Positions 10,053 through 22,020 of a stretch of DNA of 30,050 bases are shown here, in pieces (position 1 is the first letter of the stretch; each line of letters opens with the position of its first letter). The notes under the pieces are model-generated. The model saw only the letters and a list, made by a program, of their open reading frames with translations. It made no database searches and had not been told where the DNA came from. Location: contig FMBT01000277.1 of NCBI GenBank assembly GCA_900095095.1, positions 1 through 30,050 of the forward strand, read 5' to 3'. Origin of the DNA: Fragilariopsis cylindrus CCMP1102. Its lineage: Eukaryota > Bacillariophyta > Bacillariophyceae > Bacillariales > Bacillariaceae. The position numbers and the translations under genes are program-made.

Positions 10053-11584
10053 ATGACAGTAGTTGTCCTCCAGGAAGAGTGTCATCATGATAGTAATGAC
10101 AATGTCAATGACGAAAATAGCAACGATGAGGACGAGAACAAGAACGAGAACGAGAACGAGAACGAGAACGAGAACGAGAACGAGAAAAACGAGAACGAGA
10201 ACGAGAACGAGAACGAGAACGAATGTAATCATGATTATGACTATGATGATGCTATAATATCCCGTAATACTATACGATGTACGGTACTTGAACGACAGCA
10301 GCAGCAACAGCAACAACAGCAGCAGCAGCAGCAACAACAGCAGCAACAAAAACAACAACGAAAACAAATGGATTTAGATTATGGAATAATTATTGATGAT
10401 GGCTGTACAAATGAATTATTACAAAGAATACAAGATATACGTTTAAGTTTAGAATTAAACTATAAACGTCCAACTGTTAATCGTCGTTTTTTTGTGGACG
10501 ATGATGCTGATATTACTGCTACTGCTACTGCTACTGCTACTACTACTACTAACAATATTACTAATACTGATACTGATACTTCTACTACTACTAATAATAA
10601 ACACAATCGACCACGAGAATCATTGATTTGTAAACCAATTGAATCCATAATCAGATACGTATTAAATGAACAAAAAATTATTACTGCTACAAATAATAAA
10701 GAAGTAATAATAACCAATAACGAGAACGATGATAATAATGATTCTGACCATGATTCTGACTATGAGAATGAGTATGAGTATGAATATGAGTATGAATATG
10801 ATGTATATTGTAATAAATATTTACGTTTTTTAGAATATAGAACACTTGGGAAAGAGCTCCTAGCTCATCGTGATGGTATCAAAGTATGTGATGAGACTAA
10901 TATAAAAAGTACACATACTATGTTATTATATTTAAGTACATGCTTATCAGGTGGTGAAACATTAATTATGAATGATAATTCAAATGCAACTGCAAATACA
11001 AATACAAATACAAATACAAATAATAATACAAATACAAACAATAATAATTGTTGGGCAAAACAAACTAATCTTCATATATCAACATCTAATGATGAACGTA
11101 GAATTATTCGTCGAAATGAATATGAACATGAATATGAACATGAACATGAATATGAATATGGTAACGATAATAAAGGAACAGAAACAGAAATGGATTATGA
11201 TGCAACAACAACAACAGCAGCAACAACAACAGCAACAAGTAGAACTAAATTGATTCGTCTTGACGAAAATAATATGATTATGACAACGACAATGACAATG
11301 ACGATAAAAACGGTAATTATGATAATAATGATAGTGATAATGAAATGACGAATACTACTACAAGTACAAATGGCAATACAAGTGCAAATACAACTTGTAC
11401 TACTACAAGTACAACAACTTCTCCTTATGTTAGTGTTGGGATACAACCGGTGGAAGGTAGAATATTAATTTTCCCACATTATTGGCCACATGCTGGTGCG
11501 ATTATAACGAAACATAGTATACCAAAAATTGCATTACGTGCTGAGTTAACAATTACTAAAAAACGTACAGGTAGAACTAGTTGA
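10053..11584 (+). CDS. Prolyl-4-hydroxylase-like 2OG-Fe(II) oxygenase
   Basis: Non-heme iron dioxygenase that would hydroxylate a protein side chain using 2-oxoglutarate and oxygen. The iron-binding HxD is in LLAHRDGIKV (near 10860-10880), followed by the strand MLLYLSTCLSGGETLIM. The distal His is in GRILIFPHYWPHAGAIITKH (near 11455-11520), and RAELTITKK carries the basic residue expected to hold 2-oxoglutarate. The N-terminal half is a Glu/Asn hexanucleotide run (about 10135-10220), poly-Gln (about 10295-10365) and Thr/Asn runs around islands such as IQDIRLSLELNYKRP. About 200 low-complexity residues separate the HxD from the distal His. A frame break near 11268-11278, fixed by one added base, gives 511 codons. 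No signal peptide or membrane anchor is seen, so a cytosolic or nuclear site is more likely than the ER. Confidence 0.7.
10135..10222 (+). repeat. GAGAAC hexanucleotide array encoding Glu-Asn
   Basis: Alternating GAG/GAA-AAC codons give a Glu-Asn dipeptide run of about 28 residues, interrupted once by an extra AAA codon. It is in frame with the P4H-like gene. The antisense frames (Val-Leu and Thr-Arg runs) are shadows. Confidence 0.9.
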
Positions 11585-12343
11585 AGAGTAAAAAGTAATA
11601 TTAAGTAGAAAGTAAGTAGTAGAAAGGAAGAAGCAAGAATTAGAAAGAAAGCACATTGAGTATAATACAAATAAATAATATAGACAACAAACAGTAAAAA
11701 GTAAAGAGTACAAATTCAAACATAATAAAACGCACTTAGTTGTTTTCATTTTAATTTTTTGGTACAGTACAGTCCATCCCGCTCCTTCTGTAATGTAGTA
11801 TATTTTGCACCTAAAACGAATGAAGAGAATGAATGAATGAATCCATCAATCATCGAAGATAATCGAACGGGTTTTCCAGAAGGATATGGAGGGGCGATGT
11901 GAGTGAGTCCATGATCTCAGAATCCCTCTCCTTTAACAAAAATCCCCCTTTCACTGAAAATCATTCACGAATGGGGGTATAAGCGTCACGATAATAATAA
12001 TGATCGATTTGAATAAGTGACTGACTTGACTATAGCTATAGTAGTATTTGGGGGGGGGGGGGGGGTTTGTGTTTTTGGACTTCTTACTGTATTTATTAGC
12101 TAAAGTTATATCTTATGGAGTGAAAAAGCTTTAGCTTTTGCATTTTAGTTTTCAAAACAAATCAGGGATTGATTCTTCGCACTACTGTATTAACTAGCAA
12201 GCTAGCTAGCTAGCTAGTACGGTTTCTAATTGTTTCGTTGGTATTTTACGGTATATAAGTTTCGATTTTCTCTTCTATATTTTGTTACAATATTGATATC
12301 AACTGAACTTTGATTCATTTATCTATCTATCGTTCATCTAGTC
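11585..12343. other. Convergent intergenic region with G16 run
   Basis: Separates the convergent 3' ends of the P4H-like and BRAP2-like genes. It holds a G16 homopolymer at 12050-12065 and a CTAG tetranucleotide repeat near 12195-12218. No gene is visible. Readable frames are antisense to flanking AT-rich sequence. Confidence 0.6.
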
Positions 12344-14472
12344 CTATTCTCCTTCTGTTGTTGCCGATGAGGATGTTAATTGTAACATTAATGATGATAA
12401 TTGTTCTTCTAATGATGGTAAATATTTTTGTATCATATCATTTGATTCATTTCGTTCTCGTCCAGCCTGTTGGATACTATGTTTCAATTGTGGTTTGTTT
12501 GAATCTAAACTTTCATTCATATCTTTTAAAAACTGTATATTATCTATAGCCTTTTTAGAACGTTTTTGTATTGTAACTAATCGATTCGATAGTTGTTTTC
12601 GATTCTGTTTTAATATTGAGATAAGACCTGTGGTTGTCCAACAACTGTTGCTGCTTTTTTCTTCTTATTATCATCTTGATTTTGTTCTATTTCACGTATA
12701 CGTTCTTCATAAAATGTGCGTTGCTGTTCTAATTGATTTTTCAATAATGTATTATATTGTTCAGCTGCACCTTCTAATTTCCTATGAACAATTTCTTCCT
12801 CCTGTACGTCTGATAATCCAGGTGTTAAGCTACGTTCACCACCGCCATTATTATATCCATTTGAGATATTATTGTTACCGTAGTTGTTGTTGTAATAAGC
12901 GCCACCGGCATTATTACTGCTATTATTAAATTGATTATTATTTGGATCATTCACCTCAACAATTTTCCCATCTTCTTTTGATTGTACTAACCGATGTACC
13001 CATCCCTGTCCACAAAAATCATACACATGTTGTGTTTCTGTATCAAGTGCATATGCATGTAATGTTTCCTTGTAGTGCTGTCCTGCATGTGTAGTTGCAT
13101 AATTATCATTATATTGTGACGAAGCAGAAGTAGCAGATGCAGATGCCATACTGTTTACACCTATAGCATTCCGACATGAGATTATACCACAAATTAAACA
13201 AATATAATTATTTTCAGTTGTATCACAGGTATGACATTGACTTTTCATTTCGTTTAGTCCAGAATGATCATATCTACAAACTGGACACGGGCCTGTACAT
13301 TGTGATAAACAATCCAAATGGAATGTATGATTGCAAACTGTTGTTAATAAAGGCATTGTATTTGAAATCGCGGTTAAATTAGTCGTTGCTATTGTTGCCA
13401 TCGATGATGATGACGACGACGATGGACCTGATTGTTGTTGCTGTTGCTGTTGCTGTTGTTGAACTGTTGTCGTTGAAGAGTAGGAGGAGGCTACCGATGC
13501 TAATGCTGTTGTTGATCCACTATGATCCTCATTTTGTTGCTGTTGCTGCTGTGTCTGTGTGCTGCTGCTGTGTAGGCAATCCTAAATGTTCCAAACAAAC
13601 AGCACAATTTTGTATATTGTTGTCATTATCAGTATCATTATTACATTTTTTTATTGTCGCTGCCGCTCTTTTAGTCGTCGTGTCTTTTGTTGACAGACCA
13701 TCATCCTCACTTGTACTACTGGTACTAGTGCTACTGAACTTTTCTTTATTATTGTCATCAAATTTAGTCCCAGTTGCAGATGCTGCTGCTGCTGCGGTAT
13801 CGTCACTTGTACTACTACTAATACTACTGACGCCACCACCCCCACCCCCATCGCCGTCACTTGTACTTGCTGCTTCTGAAGTAGTGGTATCATTTTGTTA
13901 TCGTTATTGTTATCGTTACTGTCATTATTTCCACTCCCACCAAAATTTGTATGGAATAGTAATGAATTTTGTTGCTGTTGCTGCTGTTGTAGCTGTTGGT
14001 CTTCTTTTTGTTTAGTAGCATTACTTTTTGTTTTGGTTGTATTGTTTCTAATTTAATAACACGTTCTATATGACATATCTCCCGATCATTAAAAGATATA
14101 TATGGTTTCCCATTCAGATCATTTACAAATTCAATTGTATCTTCTTCATTTAAGAACTGTACAAGAACGAGAAACGTCCTTTTCTGTTGTGAATTATTTT
14201 CCTTTTTCTTCCTCTCCTTCTTTCTATGATTATCACTAATATCACCGTCTTCATCGTCTTCATTATCAACCTCTTCACTATCGCCATTATCATTATCATA
14301 ATCGTAACTATCATAATCGTCATTATCATCGGATATAACAACTCTAACATGTTCAATAAATGGACGATGTGATCGTATTAAATTTAATATTCCTTCTGGT
14401 ACATGTTCAGGTAATACACCAATCATTGCAGCCATATGCATATTATTATTACCTGAAGTATTTGTTGATATC

Positions 14473-14508
<36 letters not shown>

Positions 14509-14825
14509 ACGTTAGAACTTGCAGTACTTGTTGTATAAACATTCCCATGAAAATTACCCGACACACCAAATGATACACTATACTTTTTAATTCCCTCTGG
14601 TAGACGACGTTTCTTATTATGAATCAACAACAGCCCCTTCTTCGTTACAGTCGTCACAGTGGTCACCTCCTCTTGTCTTCTCTGATTGCTACTGCCGTTT
14701 TCATTGTCGTCATTTCCATTGTCATTGCTGTCAACGTTATCGTCGTGTTGTTGTTGTTGTGGCGTAGTCGTCGTTGCATTTTGAGATGATGAGGTCGTCG
14801 CTACTAAAGACGACGTAGAGACCAT
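12344..14825 (-). CDS. BRAP: BRAP2-like RING and UBP-zinc-finger E3 ligase
   Basis: Cytoplasmic ubiquitin ligase of the BRCA1-associated-protein/BRAP2 family. Domains in order are an RRM-like N-terminal domain (PEGILNLIRSHRPFIEHVRV to NDLNGKPYISFNDREICHIE, with a long Asp/Asn insert), then the RING and the UBP zinc finger. The RING has CAVC near 13600, VCNHTFHLDC near 13330 and GPCPVCRYD, and all eight ligands are present. The UBP finger runs from CHTCDTTENNYICLICG to HYKETLHAYAL and GWVHRLVQSKEDGKIVE. A coiled coil follows (QYNTLLKNQLEQQRTFYEER; SLEEQLSSLMLQL) and the stop is TAG at 12346-12344. Four frame breaks occur: T5 14025-14029, T4 13893-13896, CAG/CTG repeats near 13540-13575, and T6 12655-12660 (plus-strand runs). 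Corrected length is 828 codons. No introns are needed. Human BRAP is about 590 residues; the excess is poly-Gln, Ser and Asn. Confidence 0.82.
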
Positions 14826-15621
14826 CGTCGGCGATATCGACGATGGCGACGCCTTGATTTACACTAGAATCACTGTGACTCAACTAACTCAACTCAACTC
14901 AACTCAACTCGATATTCACTAAATCACTACTACTACTATACTAAATCAGTGAGCACTTCTTTAAGATGTTTTTTTTTGGCGTCTTTTGCATATGTGATTT
15001 GATAAGATACAAGGTCAAATTAAATGGGACAAGTTAATGGATAGTCTTAAAGTGTCGATTCGAATCAAGTTCCATTATCAACAGCCACGCCACTGTTGCT
15101 GTTTCACAAAGAATAATTGAAATGAAATGACATGAAATATAGAAAAGTGTAGGCGCTTTGTGTTGCCTTTTGATTTTGTACATTAAAAAAGGAAAAATCG
15201 GGTCGAAATCGAGAGGTGCCATGGTAAACGAAAGTTTTATTTTCCAATTTTCGTAGAACGCACGAAACGAGAAGAATCGGAGGATTTGTTATTAAAGGTC
15301 AAGTGAGTGATGCTAGTTGTGATGTGATATGATTTGATAGACTTGGTCATGTTGTCTATTATCAGACTTTAGTAAAATAAAGACAAAAACAATGGTAGTC
15401 CTACGTGCGTGTGTATATATACATATGTATATATATAATTCATTCTTATGTTGGTTAAAAAGACTTAATGATTGGGAATAAACCTGACCGAGTCCGTCCA
15501 TATAATATGACGTCAAGAAGAAAAATAGAAAAGGATAAAAACTTAATTATTATATTTCATTTCATTTACTACCGGTAATGCATTATATTTGCATTACAAG
15601 TACAAGTACAATTACGTTAGA
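14826..15621. other. Intergenic, BRAP2 upstream region
   Basis: Contains ACTCA pentamers at about 14878-14910 and an alternating TA-rich palindrome near 15413-15438. One 62-residue minus-strand frame starts at an ATG in good context (ACCATGG) at 15222 and reads MAPLDFDPIFPFLMYKIKRQ before becoming unremarkable. It could be a first exon or chance. The remainder shows nothing recognisable. Confidence 0.5.
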
Positions 15622-17149
15622 TTAGATTATATCAGCTGGTAGTACAATATCATTTTTTTTCAATAATGCTATACCTAGTCGTTTTTTGGGTAGACTTTTT
15701 AGTAATCCCTTCAAGTATAAACAATTATATTCATGTTCACTTAAATCCCCCGGACGTAATGGACCAGTACTACTATCTACTGATTTTGATGACATATGTG
15801 CTAATATAATTGATGTCGCAACACTTAAATTAAAACTTTCCGCAAATCCATACATGGGTAATGTAAAAGTTTCATCTGCAAGTAAACGCATCTCATCTGA
15901 TATACCACGATCTTCATTACCCATAACAATACATATCGGACGTTGATCTTGATTTTTATCTTGATCGTTTTCATCATTATCATTTTTGTTATCGTTGTTC
16001 ATGTTGTTAATGTTGTTGTTATTATCCCAATCAATATCACGTATATCAATTGAATTTGGATTTAAATCGCTAGCATAAATTTTGTATCCTTGTACATCAC
16101 GTATATGTTGTATCGCTTCCTTAGTTGATGGATAATTTGTTAATGTTAACCATTGTGCCGATCCCATTGCTGTTCTCATACCACGTTTTTGCATCAATGT
16201 TTGTTTCCCTTCACCGTACATACCAGAATCAATAACTAAATCAACATTTTGTATACCAAATGAATCAATTGTACGCAAGCATGCCCATACATTAGATGGA
16301 TTGGCTGGATTTTCATATAAAAATTTAACATTTCGTGTCCTATGTTTCAATACAGTTGTTATACGTTGTTGACGTTTCTCATTTATCCATGGTTCTAATA
16401 TTGATGTTGCTTTTGATACTAGAATAGGATCTAATTTCATATACGCATCATTTATAGTACGTAATTCATTAGAACATTTAATATCCTCAATAGTTTCTTT
16501 TTCCTGGTCGAATACTAATTCTTCAGTATTGCTATTGGATGCAATTTCATTATTATTCATATTAGAAAATCGATTATCTTGTTTTGGATTTAATCCAAAA
16601 TCAAAGCTATCCCATGATAATTCACCCTTTGTTGATTCACCTAATTTTGATTCTTCCTTACGTCTTTTACGATCGCGACTTCTTCTTGTACTTTTTTCTT
16701 ATAATTCGTCTTCTTATTTTATTACTTGTACTTGCACTGCTTCCTGTTGTTGCTTTGATGTCGTTGTCGTTGTTTTCACCGTTGTCATCGCTATTGCTAT
16801 CACCACTACGGAGACTGCTACTACTTTCTGCACTAGCATCCGTACTTGTAGTAGAAAATAGTTGCATGTGATGAAATTTATTGCCATTACCATTGCCATA
16901 GCCATTGCCACCGTTGCCATTGTCATTGAAATGATGGATTTTATTTCGTAGTAGCCTATCCCCTGCTACTGCTACTGCTACCGGTACTGATACAGAACTA
17001 CGACTACGACAACCAGTACCTGCACATGAACTTCTATTAATCGTAGTGAATGCGGAAACTGTCCTTATGAAGGAGGGAAATAATAATGATGAAGTCTTCC
17101 TCGTCGTAATCGCTGTCATCGTCATCATCATCATCATCGTCGTCATCAT
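15622..17149 (-). CDS. SpoU/TrmH-family RNA 2'-O-methyltransferase
   Basis: SAM-dependent methyltransferase of the SPOUT class, which methylates ribose 2'-OH in tRNA or rRNA. The three family motifs are present in order: NPANPSNVWACLRTIDSFG (motif 1), ICIVMGNEDRGIS (motif 2) and FTLPMYGFAESFNLSVATSI (motif 3), the last forming the trefoil knot. An Asn/Asp insert precedes motif 2. The ATG at 17149 starts a Met/Thr- then Arg/Ser-rich leader with SSLLFPSFIRTVSAFTTINR, which resembles an organelle presequence. A frame break at the T6 run 16692-16697 separates leader and catalytic part; removing one base gives 509 codons and a continuous Ser/Arg/Lys-rich linker. If the break is real, the catalytic part could start at ATG 16560 without the leader. 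Target RNA unknown. Confidence 0.8.
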
Positions 17150-18791
17150 ACAAGTTGCAGTAGTAATAATAATGTAAAATGGATTTACGATAGCCCTCTC
17201 CTATTTCTGTTTCTGTTTCTGTTTCCCATCATCATCATTGTCGTCAGCAAAAGCAGTTAAGCAACTAAATGAGTGATAGCTAGCCTAACCGCACAATTAA
17301 TTGTTGCTGATTTCGGACTCACTACAATGACAAAACTATGATCTATGATTTCGAAACTTGTGTATATCATTACATTTCTCAGTCTGTCATGTGATGTGAT
17401 GTGATGTGTGCCGATTATTTGATTTTTTGTAAATCATGATGTGATGATGATAATCTGAGGATGTGTGGTTGTGATTTTTTTCGCGCGAGACTGGCCCTGT
17501 ACTAGGATTCAACAAAACATTACTACTGTTCAATCTAGTGATGCGATGCTCATAAATGTTTTACTACTACTGTAGAATGTTTCTACAGAGGGAGAATCAT
17601 CGAATCCAATCCCATCACACAATTACTGGTTTCAAATTATAGATGTACAATGTAGGAAGTAAATCATCAGTCAATTAATTATACAGTCACAAATCTAGAA
17701 AAAAACATTGCAGTCTTCCTATCTACATACACTAGGGAACGGAACTGATAAAGAGAAGAGCACAGTAATATATCTTCTCCAAACACAAGGCTAAGAGTAA
17801 CCAACAATAATAGTAATTAATCCTCCAAGCCAAGGGTACAGAAAGCAACAAATAGATACTAAACCAAATGAACAATGGAAGTAGTGGGAAGTTTATTGGA
17901 TCATGCTAGATGCTACTATGCTATGCCAACAATAGGGCCCTTTTCTTTAATTCCAACAGTATAAATGAATCATCAACACCAAAATGCTAGTAGTATGCTC
18001 CATAAAACCCCCATCTGAATCCACTGTCACGGCTTACCTCCAAGAAGACACTTTTAGGAGGACATATTTGGTGTTGGCAGAAATACAATACTCTCCACTC
18101 CACTCCACTCCACTCCATTCCATTCCATTCCATTCCATTCCACTCCACTCCACTCCACTCCACTCCATTCCATTCCACAATACAGGTAGACAAACAACAC
18201 ACTGTTTATTGTAGAAAATTAATTGTGCACGTGTGCTTACTTACTTGTACAGTACAGAGAAACCACCTGTACCAACACGACTTCTATAATATTATAAACA
18301 ATGATCTAACACAGTAGTTTTGATCGTCGATGGACGGACAGTTGACACGAGCTCCCTTTGAGGTACACTGGTGTAGAAAGGAAGGAGCTCGCTTACGCGT
18401 ACTTTATGATCGACCCTGTTTTGATATACGACTATGCACTGGAGCCGGAAAGTCGCAAGATATCGACAAATCGTAATCTACCGGTATGCTCTGACAACAG
18501 AGTGAGGATTTTGCGACGTGCGTGAAGAACATTAGATACACTGTAGAAAAGAAGCAAGAAGCAAGAACCCAGTTTCTCCGCTCTTGTTCTGACGTCGCTC
18601 GACCAACAATAAAAGACATTACTGTGGGACCTATCTTTATTTTGAAAAAGAAAAAGAAATTATAACATAATCTTTAGTGACTCCCTCCTTACAACAACAC
18701 GAAACAAAACGTACTGTATCAAGGAAATAGGTAGTAAATACTAAAGAGAACACCACCTGCAAAAGAACTTGAAAATAAAAAGGAAATAATA
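17150..18791. other. Gene-free stretch between TrmH and MYND genes
   Basis: No supportable gene. Near 17395-17410 is a TGATG pentamer run. CTGTAGAATGTTTCTACAG at 17570-17588 is a perfect 8-bp inverted repeat with a 3-base loop. Near 18342-18393 the sequences CGAGCTCC and GGAGCTCG face each other. A pentamer satellite lies at 18093-18177. Short opposing frames near 18404-18619 have no recognisable domain. The last 150 bases contain the 5' flank of the MYND gene. Confidence 0.5.
18093..18177. repeat. CCACT/CCATT pentanucleotide satellite
   Basis: Seventeen 5-bp units in alternating blocks of CCACT and CCATT. Frames across it (HSTPLHSIPF-type) are artefacts of the repeat. Confidence 0.93.
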
Positions 18792-19703
18792 ATGGGTTAC
18801 AATAGAAAGAACAAGAACAAGAAAAGCGGTGCTGCTGGAACTGTTGCTAGTAGAACAAAAAATAAAAACAAGAACGCTAATGCTAATGCATTGCTTACAT
18901 CGACGTTCGCAGTAACAACGATGTTAGCTAAAACAGGTGGTGGTGGTGGTGGTGATGATGTTTGTTTTCATATGAGTACAAAAGAAGATTTCCTAGCATA
19001 TAAATCAGATAATTATCATAAATGTTGTGACGATTATCTTAAATATAGATGGAAAATGGCAATGAGAATTCCTGGTCAAGATATAAACCAACTTCATTTA
19101 GAATTTTCTCAACAGCATTCAGATACATTAATTCAAAACAAATTTGGTTCATTTGTTTTTGCTGTATGTTGTGGATTATTTCTTCAGAATAAAGAAAGTA
19201 GTGAAAATCTAAATGAAAATGAAAATAGCGCAAGTATAACGGCAATAAAACAACGTAAAAGTATTATAATGCAATTACTTGCTTTAGGGATTGATGTTCG
19301 ATATCATTGGGTACCATCCGTTGTATATGGTATATCAATCGCAGAAGGATCTAGTATGGGTGAAAAACATCGTAGATATGTACGTGATATTATGACAGAA
19401 CGTGGTATGATTAATATAATAGCACGTGAAACTATGACGTTGTGGTCTAGTACTAGTCCTACTAGTTCGAAAAGTAGTTGCAGTTGTATGGAAAATCTAA
19501 AAAGGATGCAAAACGTGAAATGGAAAAAGTCTGGTTATTGTATGGGTTGTCAACAAGAATTCCCTAAAAATGAACTACGGAAATGTTCACATTGTCAAGC
19601 ATCAAAATATTGTTCAACTAAGTGTCAAACTGATAATTGGTCAGAACATAAAGAATTTTGTAGGGAAATAAAAATAAAAGAAACAAAACAAACGAATAAT
19701 TAA
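18792..19703 (+). CDS. MYND zinc-finger protein
   Basis: Single-exon, unbroken gene of 303 residues. The C-terminal MYND finger occupies residues 250-290, with all ligands present in the order CMGC, CSHC, CSTKC and HKEFC. MYND fingers bind short proline-rich peptides in partner proteins. The N-terminus is Lys/Asn-rich and polar with a Gly run (residues 1-55). The middle has several hydrophobic helices (FGSFVFAVCCGLFLQ; SIIMQLLALGIDVRY; VPSVVYGISIAEG) arranged like the small MYND proteins common in diatoms. No SET or other catalytic domain is seen. The ATG at 18792 is preceded by AATAATA and upstream stops, so the start is well placed. Partner and pathway unknown. Confidence 0.85.
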   Translation: MGYNRKNKNKKSGAAGTVASRTKNKNKNANANALLTSTFAVTTMLAKTGGGGGGDDVCFHMSTKEDFLAYKSDNYHKCCDDYLKYRWKMAMRIPGQDINQLHLEFSQQHSDTLIQNKFGSFVFAVCCGLFLQNKESSENLNENENSASITAIKQRKSIIMQLLALGIDVRYHWVPSVVYGISIAEGSSMGEKHRRYVRDIMTERGMINIIARETMTLWSSTSPTSSKSSCSCMENLKRMQNVKWKKSGYCMGCQQEFPKNELRKCSHCQASKYCSTKCQTDNWSEHKEFCREIKIKETKQTNN

Positions 19704-21080
19704 AGGCATGCATTGTATGTAGGCTAGGCATGACGGGAAAAAGTTGGTTTATTGTTCGCAACAGAAACATACAAACACTTAACACACACAAGAGAAGAGA
19801 GAGAGAGAGAGACGAAGGATGAAATAATTGTAATAAAAGAATACACATAAATAAATATATATAATAGTCATAAATAAATTAAATGTAATACACTTGCAGT
19901 GTAGTGTAATGCAGTGTAATATATGCCATACATCGCAGCTTGTTTTGTCTTATTTTCATTATAAGTGCACTAGTAGCACGTTGTTCTATCTTCAGTTCAA
20001 CTACAATAGTTGTTAACAACTATTAATTTTGAATATTCCTAGTATTACTACTACTACAACTTACTACCACTATTACTACTTACTATTAAGCCCAACTCTT
20101 ATTCTTAAAATTGGTGGTGTGTGATGTGGTGTGGTGTGTGTGTGTGTATGTGTGTATGTGTGTGATCATATTCTCTTTTTCCAGGTTACTTGGCAAGACC
20201 GCGTTGACAGACAGCCGACTCGACTCAGTTATAAAGTGTAGTATCCTCAGAGAGCGAAGTAGAAAGCTTTCATCGGAATAACATAATCCGCACCACCACC
20301 ATACTAGATAGCAATCACACAAGAGCTCCTACCAGCATCATTCTTCTTGGTAGAGGGGACTTAGCTCCTACCTACCTGGGACCATGTTCTTTGCTTTGCT
20401 TTGTTTTGTTTTTTGTTTGTTTTTGTTTTGTTTGAACTCCTCAGAACACTTACTGAAGAAATAGTAATGGATGATGGAACTATCTGGTCTACCTCACAAA
20501 ATGAATTGCAAGAACAACTGATATACCTAAAAAATATAATTTGAAAAAGAACCCATCTTCACATCTCCACTATTCAAATGCAGATTTTTCAATACAGCTT
20601 TGGAATAATTGAAGCAGCAGCACAAATAATTGAGTGTATACGTGTAGCTTGCTAGTTAGCTAGCTATGCTAGAAATAAGAAGAAAATGAGATCTTCTATT
20701 TTACTTGTGACTTTTTTTTTAACTAACGTTACTACTACTGTACGGTACGGTAGGCACATTTTATTTACGGGCTGGACTGTTATTGTGTTCGATTTTTACA
20801 TTAAATTGATTTCATTTTTACATTAATTTCCTTACTTACTTTTTCATTTCGTTTTCTTCGTTTGCTGTGTGTGCGTGTGTATGTTGAAGCATTTGATATG
20901 ATTTAATCTTATATGTTGTCTTCTTCTTTGTTCCGCCAAGGCAACATAACACACTACATTAGCAACATAACACAGCATAGCAGCAACAAGCTCACCCAAC
21001 TCTACTCTACCCTACCCGCTCGTGCGGTCCAACCCGCCCTTTATTTACAACTAACATACCGTTTTTCTACATCTTATTTG
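19704..21080. other. Gene-free stretch between MYND and DCP1 genes
   Basis: Contains a GA run (about 19795-19812), a GT-rich dinucleotide tract (20115-20163), TTTTG-type repeats (about 20393-20440) and two short CTAGC palindromic runs near 20650. No gene, tRNA or other RNA gene is recognised. It spans the 3' flanks of two convergent genes. Confidence 0.5.
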
Positions 21081-22020
21081 TTATTTCCTACTGTTATTGT
21101 TATTATTATTCTTAGTTCGTGCATTATGTACCTTTAAATATTGCGCATGTATTAAATCTAAAAATCTTTCATCTTGTATTAATGATAATAATGATAATTG
21201 TAATGATTTTTTATCTAATGTTGGTTGTTGTGACTGTTGTTGTTGATTCGCGTTACTGTTACTGTTACTGTTACTACTACTCGAACTTGTACTCGTACTC
21301 CCACCAATATTCAATGAGGCAAATAATGCAGCCGTTGCAGCATTACGATCAATGGTTGGAGTTGGAAGTGCTGCTGCTGCTGAAACTACTACAGTAGGAT
21401 TTTTTAGTTCGTTAAGTACATCCATTAATAAATCATTCATTTTTGTTCTTTCATTTTCATTTGGGAACCATATACCACGTATTGTTGCCTCTTTCGATTG
21501 GTTTTCATAATTTTTGAGTATTAAATAAGGATTACTTTGCTGTAATTGAAAATCTTTTGTGAATTCCATTTTATAATTATCTGGTGAATTTCTATTTAAA
21601 ATTATTAATAGATACTTTTGAGCAGTAGTAGTAATTTGTGAATCAGCATCAACAACTTTAACTAATGATAATGAACCTTCGATTAATGATTTTTCCCATT
21701 GTTGTGTTGTTGGATGAAAAAAATATAATACAACTGTGTGTGTGCATACGTGTGGTGTGCCCAAATGAATATTAAAGATAAGGAAGGACCAGTCAAAGTG
21801 AGGTGTGCGTCGCAAATATTCTGTTGAAAGATAGAGAGATAAGTCAACATAATTAAAATGATATGGAATATGAATATCATATTTTTTTCTCTCTCTTACC
21901 ATGTGTTGCTGTATAGTTACCAATTATATCTGTTATACCTTTATTTACTGTACGTTTTAATAAACGTAAATTTGCATCATTCCGTGCTTGTTCATTCACG
22001 TTTAATTTAATTTTTGTCAT
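21081..22020 (-). CDS. DCP1: mRNA-decapping enzyme subunit DCP1
   Basis: EVH1-fold activator of the decapping enzyme DCP2, which acts in cytoplasmic mRNA decay and P-bodies. Exon 1 is 22020-21900 (40 codons plus one base: MTKIKLNVNEQARNDANLRL...NYTATH). Exon 2 is 21733-21081, joined through GTAAGA...CAG with a 166-base intron. The product is 257 residues. Family landmarks are the N-terminal helix (ANLRLLKRTVNKGITDIIG), VVLYFFHPTTQQWEKSLIEG, YLLIILNRNSPDNY, and RGIWFPNENERTKMNDLLMD, matching the LYxF, WEK.xIEGTLF, NR and GIWF blocks of DCP1. The C-terminal 100 residues are Ala/Ser/Asn/Gln-rich, with a final helix (KKSLQLSLLSLIQDERFLDL) that may be a trimerisation or partner-binding helix. No frame breaks. 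Confidence 0.88.

Noticed and set aside
10029..10367. Minus-strand Leu/Val-rich frame
   Set aside because: Antisense reading of the Glu-Asn and poly-Gln runs of the P4H-like gene.
12310..12929. Plus-strand frames over the 3' part of the BRAP2 gene
   Set aside because: They are antisense to the coiled-coil and UBP-finger coding sequence and have no domain of their own.
18093..18177. Telomeric or centromeric satellite
   Set aside because: Only 85 bases of a 5-bp repeat between ordinary genes, and not a telomere-type unit.
20330..20400. Stem-loop-rich segment considered as a tRNA or small RNA gene
   Set aside because: Only a 6-7 bp hairpin is seen (CTACCA/TGGTAG). There is no T-arm consensus, anticodon loop or polymerase III box arrangement.
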